From Ailanthus altissimus (taxonomy: Eukaryota > Streptophyta > Magnoliopsida > Sapindales > Simaroubaceae): 64,000 nt of DNA. Position numbers and translations under genes: made by a program. Positions 10,628 through 20,091 of this stretch are shown one piece after another (the first letter of the stretch is position 1; every line of letters starts with the position of its first letter). Below the pieces are notes generated by a model that saw only the letters and a list, made by a program, of their open reading frames with translations, ran no database searches and was not told the origin of the DNA. The DNA is taken from NCBI GenBank assembly GCA_946807835.1, contig OX327706.1, positions 23,735,001 through 23,799,000 on the forward strand, in the 5' to 3' direction.

Positions 10628-11821
10628 ATGAATCCCATTATCATAACTCCTCCTGTTCCTTTTTCTCCACCACAATTTCCAGACCTAATCAAAACCAGAA
10701 CACTCCATTCCCGTGCCAAAGAATTCATCAGACACTACGCCATCTTAGCAGTCCAAGAACACGGCCTCACAGTTCTTGGTGGCCCTTTGTTCAACTTAGA
10801 ATACCCTTTCTTTCACCTGCACTCTTTTTTCCCATTTTCCCAATGGTCCAAACCTGTCCTTTACTTGTTATGGTACCTGTTGGATCTGTACACAATCGCC
10901 ATGGAATTCCCATTACTTAGAACCCTCCAAAAATTAGAAAAATGTGATGAAGATCATCCAGCCCTGATTTTTCTCCAATGGTTTTACCCAAAGACATGGT
11001 GGATAACTAAATTTCAATACATGATTGTAAACAACACAAATGCTGCAGTCCCCAGACAACATCTTTGGTCAGTCTTACTTCTCAAACGGAAGGGTATGAT
11101 TATTTCAGATCACGAGATTCATTATTACCCCACTGTTAAGGATTACTTCACATTTACCCTTTCACTAAATGGATCAATTAAGCTCTGGCCTGAAGAAGTA
11201 ATTCAGCAAAAGAGAGAACTTGAAAGAATTCTTGCTCAGGAAAATCAAATAATTCCTCCGTCTATTTGGATCTCCCCAGAAGATGCTGCACCTTGGGAAC
11301 AAGTTGAAGCTGACTTTACAGAAGACCTGAATTTTGCCAATATACTCAAATTCCAACAAAGACAAAAATATCATCTTTCACATCTCAGAAATACAGATTA
11401 CTCTACTCATCATCACCATATCCCAAACATGACTTATTATGCCAGATACAGACAAGCAATGGATAACCTTCACCAATGGCCTCAGCTAACTGTCCCGACA
11501 GAACCTACCCAATCTCAGCCAGTTGTCCCGACAGAACCTACTCAATCTCAGCCAGTTATCCTGACAGAACTTGACCAACACCAACCCAATCTTGACTTAT
11601 CCCTCTTTCAAGACTCCCAACCTTATCCAACCGACACCCAAATCCAAGAGGAAGCCAGCACATCCCTCATCCAGACCAGCTCACCTGGAGAAGATCAAGA
11701 TATGGTAGACCCACATTCCACTCCGCCAGAGCCCTCATTCAATGTATGGGAACAACAACTCCATAAGTTTCTCTCTCACGGATACGACACAGATGAAAGC
11801 GACCAAGGAGACTCATTTTGA
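10628..11821 (+). CDS. Unknown 397-residue protein carried by element B
   Basis: This intact ORF lies antisense to the retrotransposon that carries it. I do not recognise the protein. The first 200 residues are rich in aromatic residues (FIRHYAILAVQEHG, FLQWFYPKTWWITKFQ, HEIHYYPTVKDYF) and look like a folded domain; residues about 60-95 are strongly hydrophobic but broken by Pro and charged residues. A charged helix-like stretch (VIQQKRELERILAQE) lies near residue 200. The C-terminal third is Pro/Gln/Thr-rich, with a direct repeat VPTEPTQSQPV near residues 290-315 (33-bp unit, about 11,494-11,560), and ends acidic (DTDESDQGDSF). No zinc knuckle, protease, RT or integrase motif is present. A TATA box lies 70 bp upstream and AATAAA at 11,993-11,998. 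It could be an added retrotransposon ORF or a captured host gene. Confidence 0.7.
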   Translation: MNPIIITPPVPFSPPQFPDLIKTRTLHSRAKEFIRHYAILAVQEHGLTVLGGPLFNLEYPFFHLHSFFPFSQWSKPVLYLLWYLLDLYTIAMEFPLLRTLQKLEKCDEDHPALIFLQWFYPKTWWITKFQYMIVNNTNAAVPRQHLWSVLLLKRKGMIISDHEIHYYPTVKDYFTFTLSLNGSIKLWPEEVIQQKRELERILAQENQIIPPSIWISPEDAAPWEQVEADFTEDLNFANILKFQQRQKYHLSHLRNTDYSTHHHHIPNMTYYARYRQAMDNLHQWPQLTVPTEPTQSQPVVPTEPTQSQPVILTELDQHQPNLDLSLFQDSQPYPTDTQIQEEASTSLIQTSSPGEDQDMVDPHSTPPEPSFNVWEQQLHKFLSHGYDTDESDQGDSF

Positions 11822-11992
11822 CCTATATTGTTGTTTCTATTTTCACAGAAACTAGATCCGTGTTGCTCTATCACATCAAAGAGAGACTGATTACTGCTTT
11901 ATCTTTATGTCAAGTGTGCTTTATCTTTCTTCATATATGCTTTTAATCTATCGGCCAAAAATTAATGTTAAGACCACAAAATCTTTGTAATT

Positions 11993-11998
11993 AATAAA
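11993..11998 (+). terminator. Possible polyadenylation signal after the 397-codon ORF
   Basis: AATAAA lies about 170 bp after the stop codon. The distance is plausible, but the motif is common in AT-rich DNA. Confidence 0.35.
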
Positions 11999-12256
11999 GT
12001 TAATTTGGCCTCATGTCCAAAGTCCAATTGTTAGCTCAAAAAGTCTTCAAGTCATTGATATATTGTCGACCATTAGTGCCAAAATGGCTAAGTCCCTAAA
12101 TCCATGAAATAGGCCTTTATTGACTTTTCTTAATTATCTTACCTAACTTATCACACTTCCGACACAATTTTTATCACACTTACATATCAACATATATTTA
12201 TTCAAGATTTTGCAACCTATTGTCCCTTATAAAATGATAAAGTAAAACTCATTCTC

Positions 12257-12274
12257 TTTTTTTTTTTTTTTTTT
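12257..12274. repeat. 18-base T run between the two cargo genes
   Basis: An uninterrupted T tract (poly-A on the minus strand) lies between the 397-codon ORF and the LOG gene. It is in the wrong place and direction to be the tail of a LOG mRNA copy. Confidence 0.9.
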
Positions 12275-12352
12275 ACCTCACCAGAATCGAGAAAAATATA
12301 TACTTGAACATACTTACACATATGCTCCACAACTATTATCAATTTGTTTCTC

Positions 12353-12360
12353 TATAAATA
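12353..12360 (+). promoter_or_regulatory. TATA box of the LOG gene
   Basis: TATAAATA lies 68 bp before the preferred ATG at 12,421 (56 bp before the upstream ATG at 12,409). Its presence means the copy has promoter-like sequence and not only transcribed sequence. Confidence 0.6.
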
Positions 12361-12408
12361 CATTATTATTGCATCCTTATACAAACTCAAAAATATTCAA
12401 GGATTAGG

Positions 12409-13074
12409 GTGAGCATAACAATGGAGGAAACCTCAGCTCGTCGATTCACAAAAATTTGTGTCTTTTGTGGATCCAACCCTGGGAATACTGAAGAGTTTAC
12501 AAAAGTTGCAGAAAATCTTGGTAAGGTATTAGCTGAGCGAAATATACATTTAGTATATGGAGGAGGTAACCGTGGGTTAATGGGGTCTGTAGCAAAAGCA
12601 GCACACAATAATGGTAGTCGCGTTTTGGGTATCATTCCAAAACCTCTAGCTATTGAAAATATTGTAGGAAAAACAGTTGGGGATGAGTTACAAGTCTCAT
12701 CTATGCACGAACGAATGGCTCAAATGCTTGGGCATGCAGATGCTTTCATAGCTCTACCAGGAGGTTTCGGGACCTTGGAAGAAATTTTTCAAATTGTCTC
12801 ATGGGCACAATTACAAATCCATCAAAAACCCATTGGTTTGTTAAATGTTAATGGTTTTTACGACGGGTTGATATCTTTTCTTGACTATGCAGCGGGAACA
12901 CAATTCATCCCACTTATAGCACGACGGATTCTTATTTCTGCTCCAACTGTTGATCAACTGATTGATCAATTGCAGTCTTTTATTCCTCTGTCTAATCCAA
13001 CATTGCATCAGTTAGATTGGTCTACTCATGACAGTCAGAAGAAGCGCAAAATAGACTTAAATCTCACTCCATAA
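12409..13074 (+). CDS. LOG: LOG-family cytokinin riboside 5'-monophosphate phosphoribohydrolase, intronless, inside element B
   Basis: LOG enzymes release active cytokinin bases from their riboside 5'-monophosphates in one step. The ORF is 221 codons from 12,409. The ATG at 12,421 has a better context (ACAATGGA) and would give 217 residues, close to the family length. Motifs (221 numbering): ICVFCGSNPGN near the N-terminus, LVYGGGNRGLMG, HER with Arg102, and PGGFGTLEE at 117-125, the family signature with its catalytic Glu. Classical LOGs have Lys after the HER Arg; here it is Met103. The end is unusual: KKRK (211-214) resembles a nuclear localisation signal, and DLNLTP (216-221) matches the DLNxxP EAR motif. 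There are no stops, frameshifts or introns. The gene is antisense to element B, between its primer site and the unknown ORF. Family assignment is sure; enzyme activity and substrate are inferred. Confidence 0.93.
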   Translation: MSITMEETSARRFTKICVFCGSNPGNTEEFTKVAENLGKVLAERNIHLVYGGGNRGLMGSVAKAAHNNGSRVLGIIPKPLAIENIVGKTVGDELQVSSMHERMAQMLGHADAFIALPGGFGTLEEIFQIVSWAQLQIHQKPIGLLNVNGFYDGLISFLDYAAGTQFIPLIARRILISAPTVDQLIDQLQSFIPLSNPTLHQLDWSTHDSQKKRKIDLNLTP

Positions 13075-13499
13075 CCTCTACTGTATTTTTGTTGCTGCTA
13101 TTGTTGTTATGTTGTTGTTTTCCTTTTCAAAAAAAGTTGTTTCAATTGATGTCTTCAATACTCTACTTCTCTATATTTTTTCATTGAGAAAATTATCTCA
13201 ATTTGCTCTATCACATGCAAATTATCATTATAAGATATTCAGCATCACTCTTACTAAGCATATTAGTCATAACTTAAAAGAAAATCTAAATGGTAACATT
13301 AAGATCCACAAGGTACCATTATCCACAACAACAACAATCTTAGCAGCTCTTGGATACTGTGTCATCTTCACAAAATCATACAAAATTTAAGGAATATGTC
13401 AAACTTTTACACAACAAAGCTACAAATACAATCCTAAGGATTTGGCATCTGCTCGGTTCCCTTGACTCGACACTTAAAAGTCTACAGAATCATATCTTA
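13075..13499. other. Region between the LOG gene and the primer site of element B
   Basis: About 425 bp contain the likely 3' UTR of LOG (TTG-rich just after the stop) and, on the minus strand, the 5' leader of element B. Open stretches here resemble no protein I know and are probably chance. Confidence 0.55.
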
Positions 13500-13511
13500 G
13501 CTCTGATACCA
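13500..13511 (-). other. Primer-binding site of element B
   Basis: On the minus strand this reads TGGTATCAGAGC, the standard plant initiator-Met-tRNA primer site, eight bases inside the LTR. It is intact and sets the element's sense strand as minus. Confidence 0.93.
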
Positions 13512-13519
13512 ATAAAAGC

Positions 13520-16371
13520 TGTCACGCCCCAGACCCAAAAGATCCGACACACGACATCACTTACATTCATTCACTGCATGTGCACTCATAAATAATATTA
13601 CACAAAATTTTCAACTTTCATTCAACACAGAAATCCTTAGCAAGTTGCTAGTAAGTTCAACACTAAAATCAACCATAACCTAACATATAAATATAAACTT
13701 CTCTTGACAATATTTAAACATTCATTTCAATTTCTTTCAGAATTATAGCAATTGAATTATGACTGGGACAATTATTAAACCGGAGATACGCAGAGTTTTC
13801 TCAGAGATTAACACTCTACTACGTCACCAGTAGCAACTTTGTTACCGGGAGCCCAGAATATATCCATTGCAAATTCTTACTTAAAATCATCCAATAACCA
13901 CACTTTATAAAACTTAAACCAAATCCAATCCACACACAATGAAATAATACATAAGTATTTATTCAATAGGGACAAACCAAATATCCTATCCCACGTGTCC
14001 CCAAATGAAACACACAACAACCTAGCAACTTAGGGAACCCAAGGAACAGCAGAAGCCTTGCCAAATCCGCTAAGCACACATGTACCTTATTTACCTGAAA
14101 TCACCATAAACTATAATGAGTATAAAACTCAGTAAGCATACTAGTTTTTCATATATCAAATACAAATACATATATGTACACAATGCATATTTATGATATG
14201 CTGTGATCAATCAAAATCATAATCTTATCAAATCACATATCATGTAAGCGCTTACACATTCTTTCAAAACACATAATAGGAATACCATTACTCGACTACT
14301 ACTTAGTAGGACTTACATATCACATATCACATAATGAGCCAAATGTCACTCGTAGGTGACATACCGTATGAGAGGAATAGTACAAGTGAGGTCTTTAAAT
14401 CACACATATATAACGCTTATGCCCGAAGGTAAAAGCCAAACCCTCACCCTGATCATCGGTGAGTCCTCTCACATGTACCTATACGCCACCACACGAATGT
14501 GATGACTCACACTTCCTTTAGGTACCAATAGGATCCTCCCTACATACGGAACACATAACATATACCACTCCCGAAGGAAAGGCCACACATAAAGGCTCCA
14601 CAAATCACATAAAATGCCTACTAAGTTAACAGTGAGTTCAAGTACCCTCAAATCACAAAATATTTCTCATGGACATATTACACTTCAAAAGCTTTCTTTA
14701 TTAAACACATCTTATTTTGAAAGCTCACTTACAAAACACATGTATGTCCATGCTCAATGTCAATGCTCACATTCAGAAACATATATTCACATTTCATATC
14801 AAAATATATTTTGACATATCATAAACATATTCTTAACCCCATTTACAAAATCATACAAAACAATTATTATGTTTATTGTGATTCCAGTAGTAAGTCTAGT
14901 ATACTTACCTCTTAGCACTTACAGCTACAAGGCTTAAATCTCCTTAACCTATCAATGGAGATCAATCCTTTCATAAGCCTCACAATTCACATAAAATACT
15001 TTAAATAGCTTACAAAATTATACACAATGCATTTATCACATCAAATTGGTCTAAATATTTGGTTTCTCAAAACCTGTCATTCTGACCACTTACACTTAAC
15101 AAAAATTTCTAATACATCAAATGATGTCCAATTACTCCAAAATCAGAATATACCATTCTTGACTCATATATCCTTCTTATATATGAATATTATATCAAAT
15201 TTCCTACATAATCCATTCCATACACACCATCGAATCCAAACTACAAACCTGACAGGATCAAGATACTTACTGAATAGTATTCAATCTCCTAATTTTATAA
15301 AATCATATACTAACTCAAAAATTATAACACTACTACATAATTACTCTTAACACATATCTCAGTCCATGATAAATATTTGGCTTCCAAATAACTGCCAAAA
15401 GTATTTTAAAACTATTTTATTTCATAACTTTAAAAATCTGTTAATCAAATACTACAATGAGCTAATACACTTTAGAAATCCATAACACTTCAACCACATT
15501 GATCCAAATTCTCAATTCCGAGTATATCATATTAGACATATAAAATTATCATATTCCACAAATTCATAATTTTTAAAGATCATTCAGCAGGTCAAAAATT
15601 ATTTTCCACTGTATCATACTGTTTACACAGGAAATTTCCAGAATTCCAGGGTCATTTTGGTAAATTCACTACAAATTCAATTTCCGAGATTTTCAGTCGA
15701 TTCAAAGTCTCAGATGATCCTAAACATGTCTAATTTCATATACTCAAAATTCAAAACCAGAATCGAATCACAACAATTTATAAAATTCTTAGATCAAGAG
15801 GTTATCCAGCAGAAATTCCATAATTCATTATGATTTATCAAACTATCTTATAGATCATCATCAATTCTCACAACATCAAACGAAATACACATCAAATCCT
15901 TAATTATACATATTTCCAGAAATCAAAACTTAAAGAAATTAACTTAATTAACACCAATAAATTGATAATTAGTTGTGATATACCTCTAAAGATCCAAAAT
16001 TCTCATTTTCTTCTTCTTTTTCTTCTTTTTCTTCTCTTTCTCTCTCCTTTATTTCTCTCTTCTCTCTCTAAAAATGGGTAGCTCGACCAAAATGAGAGAA
16101 TTAGGGTTTTTAAAAGTGTATTTTTATACTAAGTGGTTAATTTTTGGTATTTACGAATTCACCCCCAAAACTTTTAAAGTATAACAATTTGGTCCCTAAA
16201 ATAATTCCAAGGTCTTGCAAATAAACCCAATACTAATAGTATATCCTTAACCTATAAAAACACTACTAATAACAATATATAAATCAAGAATCACCCACAT
16301 ACAAATAAAATACGTATATTTATATATATAAATATACATATTCTTACCGGTTATGGATACTGGTTACTACA
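13520..16371 (-). repeat. 5' LTR of element B (right on the plus strand)
   Basis: This 2,852-bp LTR is aligned base for base with 6,826-9,677; the one difference I noticed is T at 16,175 against C at 9,481. It would carry the promoter for minus-strand transcription of the element through the cargo genes in antisense. Confidence 0.93.
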
Positions 16372-16461
16372 CCATTGGTACAGTTTAGAAAGAAAATAGC
16401 CGAGCGAGGATTTTACTAGTTTTCGATTTATCGATAGTATTTATGCATTTATATGCACACA
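16372..16461 (+). repeat. 3' LTR of element A, middle fragment
   Basis: This short piece of the split LTR lies between element B and the next solo LTR. It starts with the CCATT duplication and ends with ACACA (16,457-16,461), the left duplication of the solo LTR. Confidence 0.8.
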
Positions 16462-19277
16462 TGTCACGCCCCAGACCCAAAAGATCTGACACACGACATC
16501 ACTTACATTCATTCAATAATACTTAAACATTCATTTTAATTTCTTTCAGAATTATAGCAATTGAATTATGACTGGGACAATTAGTAAACCGGAGATACGC
16601 AGAGTTTTCTCAGAGATTAACACTCTACTACGTCACCAGTAGCAACTTTGTTACCGGAAGCCCATAATATATTCATTGCAAATTCTTACTTAAAATCAAT
16701 CCATTACTACACTTGGTAAAACTTAAACTAAATTCAACCACACACAATAAAATAATACATAAGTATTTATTCACTAGGGACAAATCAAATATCTTATCCC
16801 ACGTGTCCCCAAATGAAACACTTAGCAACCTAACAACTTAGGGAACCCAAGGAAGAGCAGAAGCCTTGCCAAATCCGCTAAGCACACATGTACCTTATTT
16901 ACCTGAAATCACCATAAACTATAATGAGTATAAAACTCAGTAAGCATACTAGTTTTTCATATATTAAATACAAATACATATATGTACACAATGCATATGT
17001 ATGATATGCTGTGATCAATCAAAATCATAATCTTATCAAATCACATATCATGTAAGCGCTTACACATTTTTTCAAAACACATAATAGGAATACCATCACT
17101 CAACTACTACTTAGTAGGACTTACATATCACATATCACATAATGAGCAAAATGTCACTCGTAGGTGACATACCGTATGAGAGGAATAGTATAAGTGAGGT
17201 CTTTAAATCACACATATATAACGCTTATACCCGAAGGTAAAAGCCAAATGTCACTCGTAGGTGACATATCGTATGAGAGGAATAGTACAAGTGAGGTCTT
17301 TAAATCACACATATATAACGCTTATACCCGAAGGTAAAAGCCAAACCCTCACCCTGATCATCGGTGAGTCCTCTCACATGTACCAATACGCCACCACACG
17401 AATGTGATGACTCACACTTCCTTTAGGTACCAATAGGATCCTCCCTACATACGGAACACATAACATATACCAATCCTGAAGGAAAGGCCACACATAAAGG
17501 CTCCACAAATTACATAAAATGCCTACTAAGTTAACAGTGAGTTCAAGTACCCTCAAATCACAAAATATTTCTCATGGACATATTACACTTCAAAAGCTTT
17601 CTTTGTTAAACGTATCTTATTTTGGAAAGCTCACTTTAAAAAACACATGTATGTCCATGCTCAATGTCAATGCTCACATTCATAAACATATATTCACATT
17701 TCATATCAAAATATACTTTGACATATCATAAACATATTCTTAACCCCATTTACAAAATCATACAAAACAATTATTATGTTTATTGTGATTCCAGTAGTAA
17801 GTCTAGTATACTTACCTCTTAGCACTTACAGCTACAAGGCTTAAATCTCCTTAACCTATCAATGGAGATCAATCCTTTCATAAGCCTCACAATTCACACA
17901 AATACTTAAATAGCTTACAAAATTATACACAATGCATTTATCACATCAAATTGGTCTAAATATTTGGTTTCTCAAAACCTGTCATTCTGACCACTTACAC
18001 TTAACAAAAATTTCTAATACATCAAATGATGTTCAATTACTTCGAAATCAGAATATATCATTCTTGACTCATATATACTTCTTATATATTAATATTATAT
18101 CAAAATTCCTACACAATCCATTCCATACACACCATCGAATCCAAACTACAAACCTGACAGGATCAAGATACTTACTGAACAGTATTCAATCTCCCAATTT
18201 TATAAAATCATATACTAACTCAAAAATTATAAAACTACCACATAATTACTCTTGACACATATCTCAGTCCATGATAAATATTTGGCTTCCAAATAACTGC
18301 CAAAAGTATTTTAAAACTATTTTATTTCATAACTTTAAAAATCTGTTAATCAAATACTACAATGAGCTGATACACTTTAGAAATTCATAACACTTCAACC
18401 ACATTGATCCAAATTCTCAATTCCGAGTATATCATATTAGACATATAAAATTATCATATTCCACAAATTCATAATTTTTAAAGATCATTCAGCAGGTCAA
18501 AAATTATTTTTCACTGTATCATACTGTTTACACAGGAAATTTCTAGAATTTCAGGGTCATTTTGGTAAATTCACTACAAATTCAATTTCCGAGATTTTCA
18601 GTCGATTAAAAATTTCAGATGATTCTAAACATGTCTAATTTCATATACTCAAAATTCAAAACCAGAATCGAATCACAACAATTTATAAAATTCCTAGATC
18701 AAGAGGTTATCCAGCAGAAATTCCATAATTCATCATGATTTATCAAACTATCTTATAGATCATCATCAATTCTCACAACATCAAACGAAATACACATCAA
18801 ATCCTTAATTATACATATTTCCAGAAATCAAAACTTTAAAGAAATTAACTTAATTAACACCAATAAATTGATAATTAGTTGTGATATACCTCTAAAGATC
18901 CAAAATTCTCATTTTCTTCTTCTTTTTCTTCTTCTTCTTCTCTTTCTCTCTCCTTTATTTCTCTCTTCTCTCTCTAAAAATGGGTAGCTCGACCAAAATG
19001 AGAGAATTGGGGTTTTTAAAAGTGTATTTTTATACTAAGTGGTTAATTTTTGGTATTTACGAATTCACTCCCAAAACTTTCAAAGTATAACAATTTGGTC
19101 CCTAAAATAATTCCAAAGTCTTGCAAATAAACCCAATACTAATAGTATATCCTTAACCTATAAAAACACTACTAATAACAATATATAAATCAAGGATCAC
19201 CCACATACAAATCAAATACGTATATTTATATATATAAATATACATATTCTTACCGGTTATGGATAGTGGTTACTACA
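16462..19277 (-). mobile_element. Solo LTR of the element B family
   Basis: This 2,816-bp LTR has the same termini as element B (TGTCACGCCC to GGTTACTACA on plus) and is flanked by ACACA on both sides (16,457-16,461 and 19,278-19,282), so it is a solo LTR left by LTR-LTR recombination. It lacks about 137 bp that element B has near the left end (about 6,880-7,015) and has a 98-bp tandem duplication (17,148-17,343). It is clearly more diverged than the element B pair. Confidence 0.92.
17148..17343. repeat. 98-bp tandem duplication inside the solo LTR
   Basis: The unit beginning AAATGTCACTCG occurs at 17,148-17,245 and again at 17,246-17,343 with only a few differences. Element B's LTRs have one copy. 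Confidence 0.85.
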
Positions 19278-20091
19278 ACACAGCAGTTATTATGTTATGC
19301 AGATTCTGAATATAGTTTTTCAAAGATAGAGATAAAACCGCTCGGCAAGATTTCATTAGCATATGATATTAGAAACCGTTTTACAATTTTACATCCGTTT
19401 TAGAAGCATAATTTCTGCATGGACTTTAGAAATTGCTATCTTTGTATAATATTCTTGTAATTGAATTCTCATTTACACTCATTGAGCTCCTTTAGCTCAC
19501 TCGTTTTATGTTTTATGTTTTAAACCCCTTTCCCAGGTGCAGGTCTCGGAACGCAAGCTGCTGATTCTCCTATCGCCGAGTAGTAGGCCGAATCCAAAGA
19601 TAATTTTTGTACATGTAAATGTGCTAATAGCACTCTTTACTTTATGCATAATAGTTGTAGGCATGTATATTTGTAAGTATGTGTTGAATCAAGAAGAAGA
19701 GATTTCCAGTTTATGATGATTGTTTTTACTTTTTATGATTATGCTTATTTTGTGATTTACACGAAATAATTGAGTTGTGTTGGATTTGATTTGAAAAAGA
19801 CTGGAGGTCCGAATTGGTAGAATTGAGATGTGTTGGAATTAGAAGTGAAATTTCTTTGCAGGTTTATATGGATTTTCCGAAAAATATGGGAAACTCTGTC
19901 CGTTTGTTTTTAAAACTAAGATGTCGTTTTCATGTATATTACTAGATCTTCTTAGTAGTAACAAGAATTAAAAAGGGGTTCGCCTCACGGAATTATTTAA
20001 TTTACCTAGTTAGGTTCGGAGGAACATCCGTCGGGGTGCCCCGCAGGGCTGTTGGGATCTATAGTAGAGGGTCTCGGGTCGGGTCCTGTCA
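19278..20091 (+). repeat. 3' LTR of element A, last part
   Basis: The interrupted LTR continues here and ends GGGTCCTGTCA at 20,091, matching the end of the 5' LTR at 115. Confidence 0.85.

Larger units (their letters stand above)
6826..16371 (-). mobile_element. Element B: young non-autonomous LTR retrotransposon carrying a LOG gene and an unknown ORF
   Basis: The element is 9,546 bp, bounded by CCATT duplications (6,821-6,825 and 16,372-16,376). Its LTRs are 6,826-9,677 and 13,520-16,371, both 2,852 bp, with one difference noticed (C at 9,481, T at 16,175). On the minus strand the order is LTR (TGTAGTAACC...GGGCGTGACA), primer site (13,511-13,500), internal region, polypurine tract (9,692-9,678), LTR. 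The internal 3.8 kb has no gag, protease, RT or integrase; only a pol tail relic remains at 9,762-9,721, identifying a Tekay-type chromovirus ancestor. Two intact ORFs are encoded on the opposite (plus) strand. Movement would depend on enzymes from related elements. The near-identity of the LTRs implies a very recent insertion. Confidence 0.92.
1..20091 (+). mobile_element. Element A: decayed Tekay-type Ty3/gypsy chromovirus, 5' end cut by window edge
   Basis: The element reads LTR end (1-115), primer site (119-130), gag, protease, RT, RNase H, integrase, chromodomain (to 4,910), polypurine tract and 3' LTR (4,949-20,091). The 3' LTR is split by two later insertions; without them and their target duplications it is about 2,771 bp. 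The last 115 bp of the two LTRs differ at about nine sites, so the insertion is old. All coding regions carry stops or frameshifts. The domain order, the C-terminal chromodomain and the TTCGAGGACGAA sequence before the polypurine tract place it with Tekay-type chromoviruses (family knowledge). It sits inside the pol region of an older Tat-lineage element that resumes at 20,092. Its target duplication should begin CTATA (20,092-20,096), but the left copy is outside the window. Confidence 0.9.

Noticed and set aside
10628..11821. The 397-codon ORF as a plant pararetrovirus protein
   Set aside because: The size and TATA box would fit, but I see no zinc knuckle, movement-protein, protease or RT motif, so there is no support.
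12257..12274. T run as the poly-A tail of a retroposed LOG mRNA
   Set aside because: It lies upstream of LOG, beyond the TATA box, and on the wrong side of the gene.
13109..13595. Two ORFs after LOG as small genes
   Set aside because: They run from the LOG 3' flank across the primer site into the LTR, and show no recognisable protein features.
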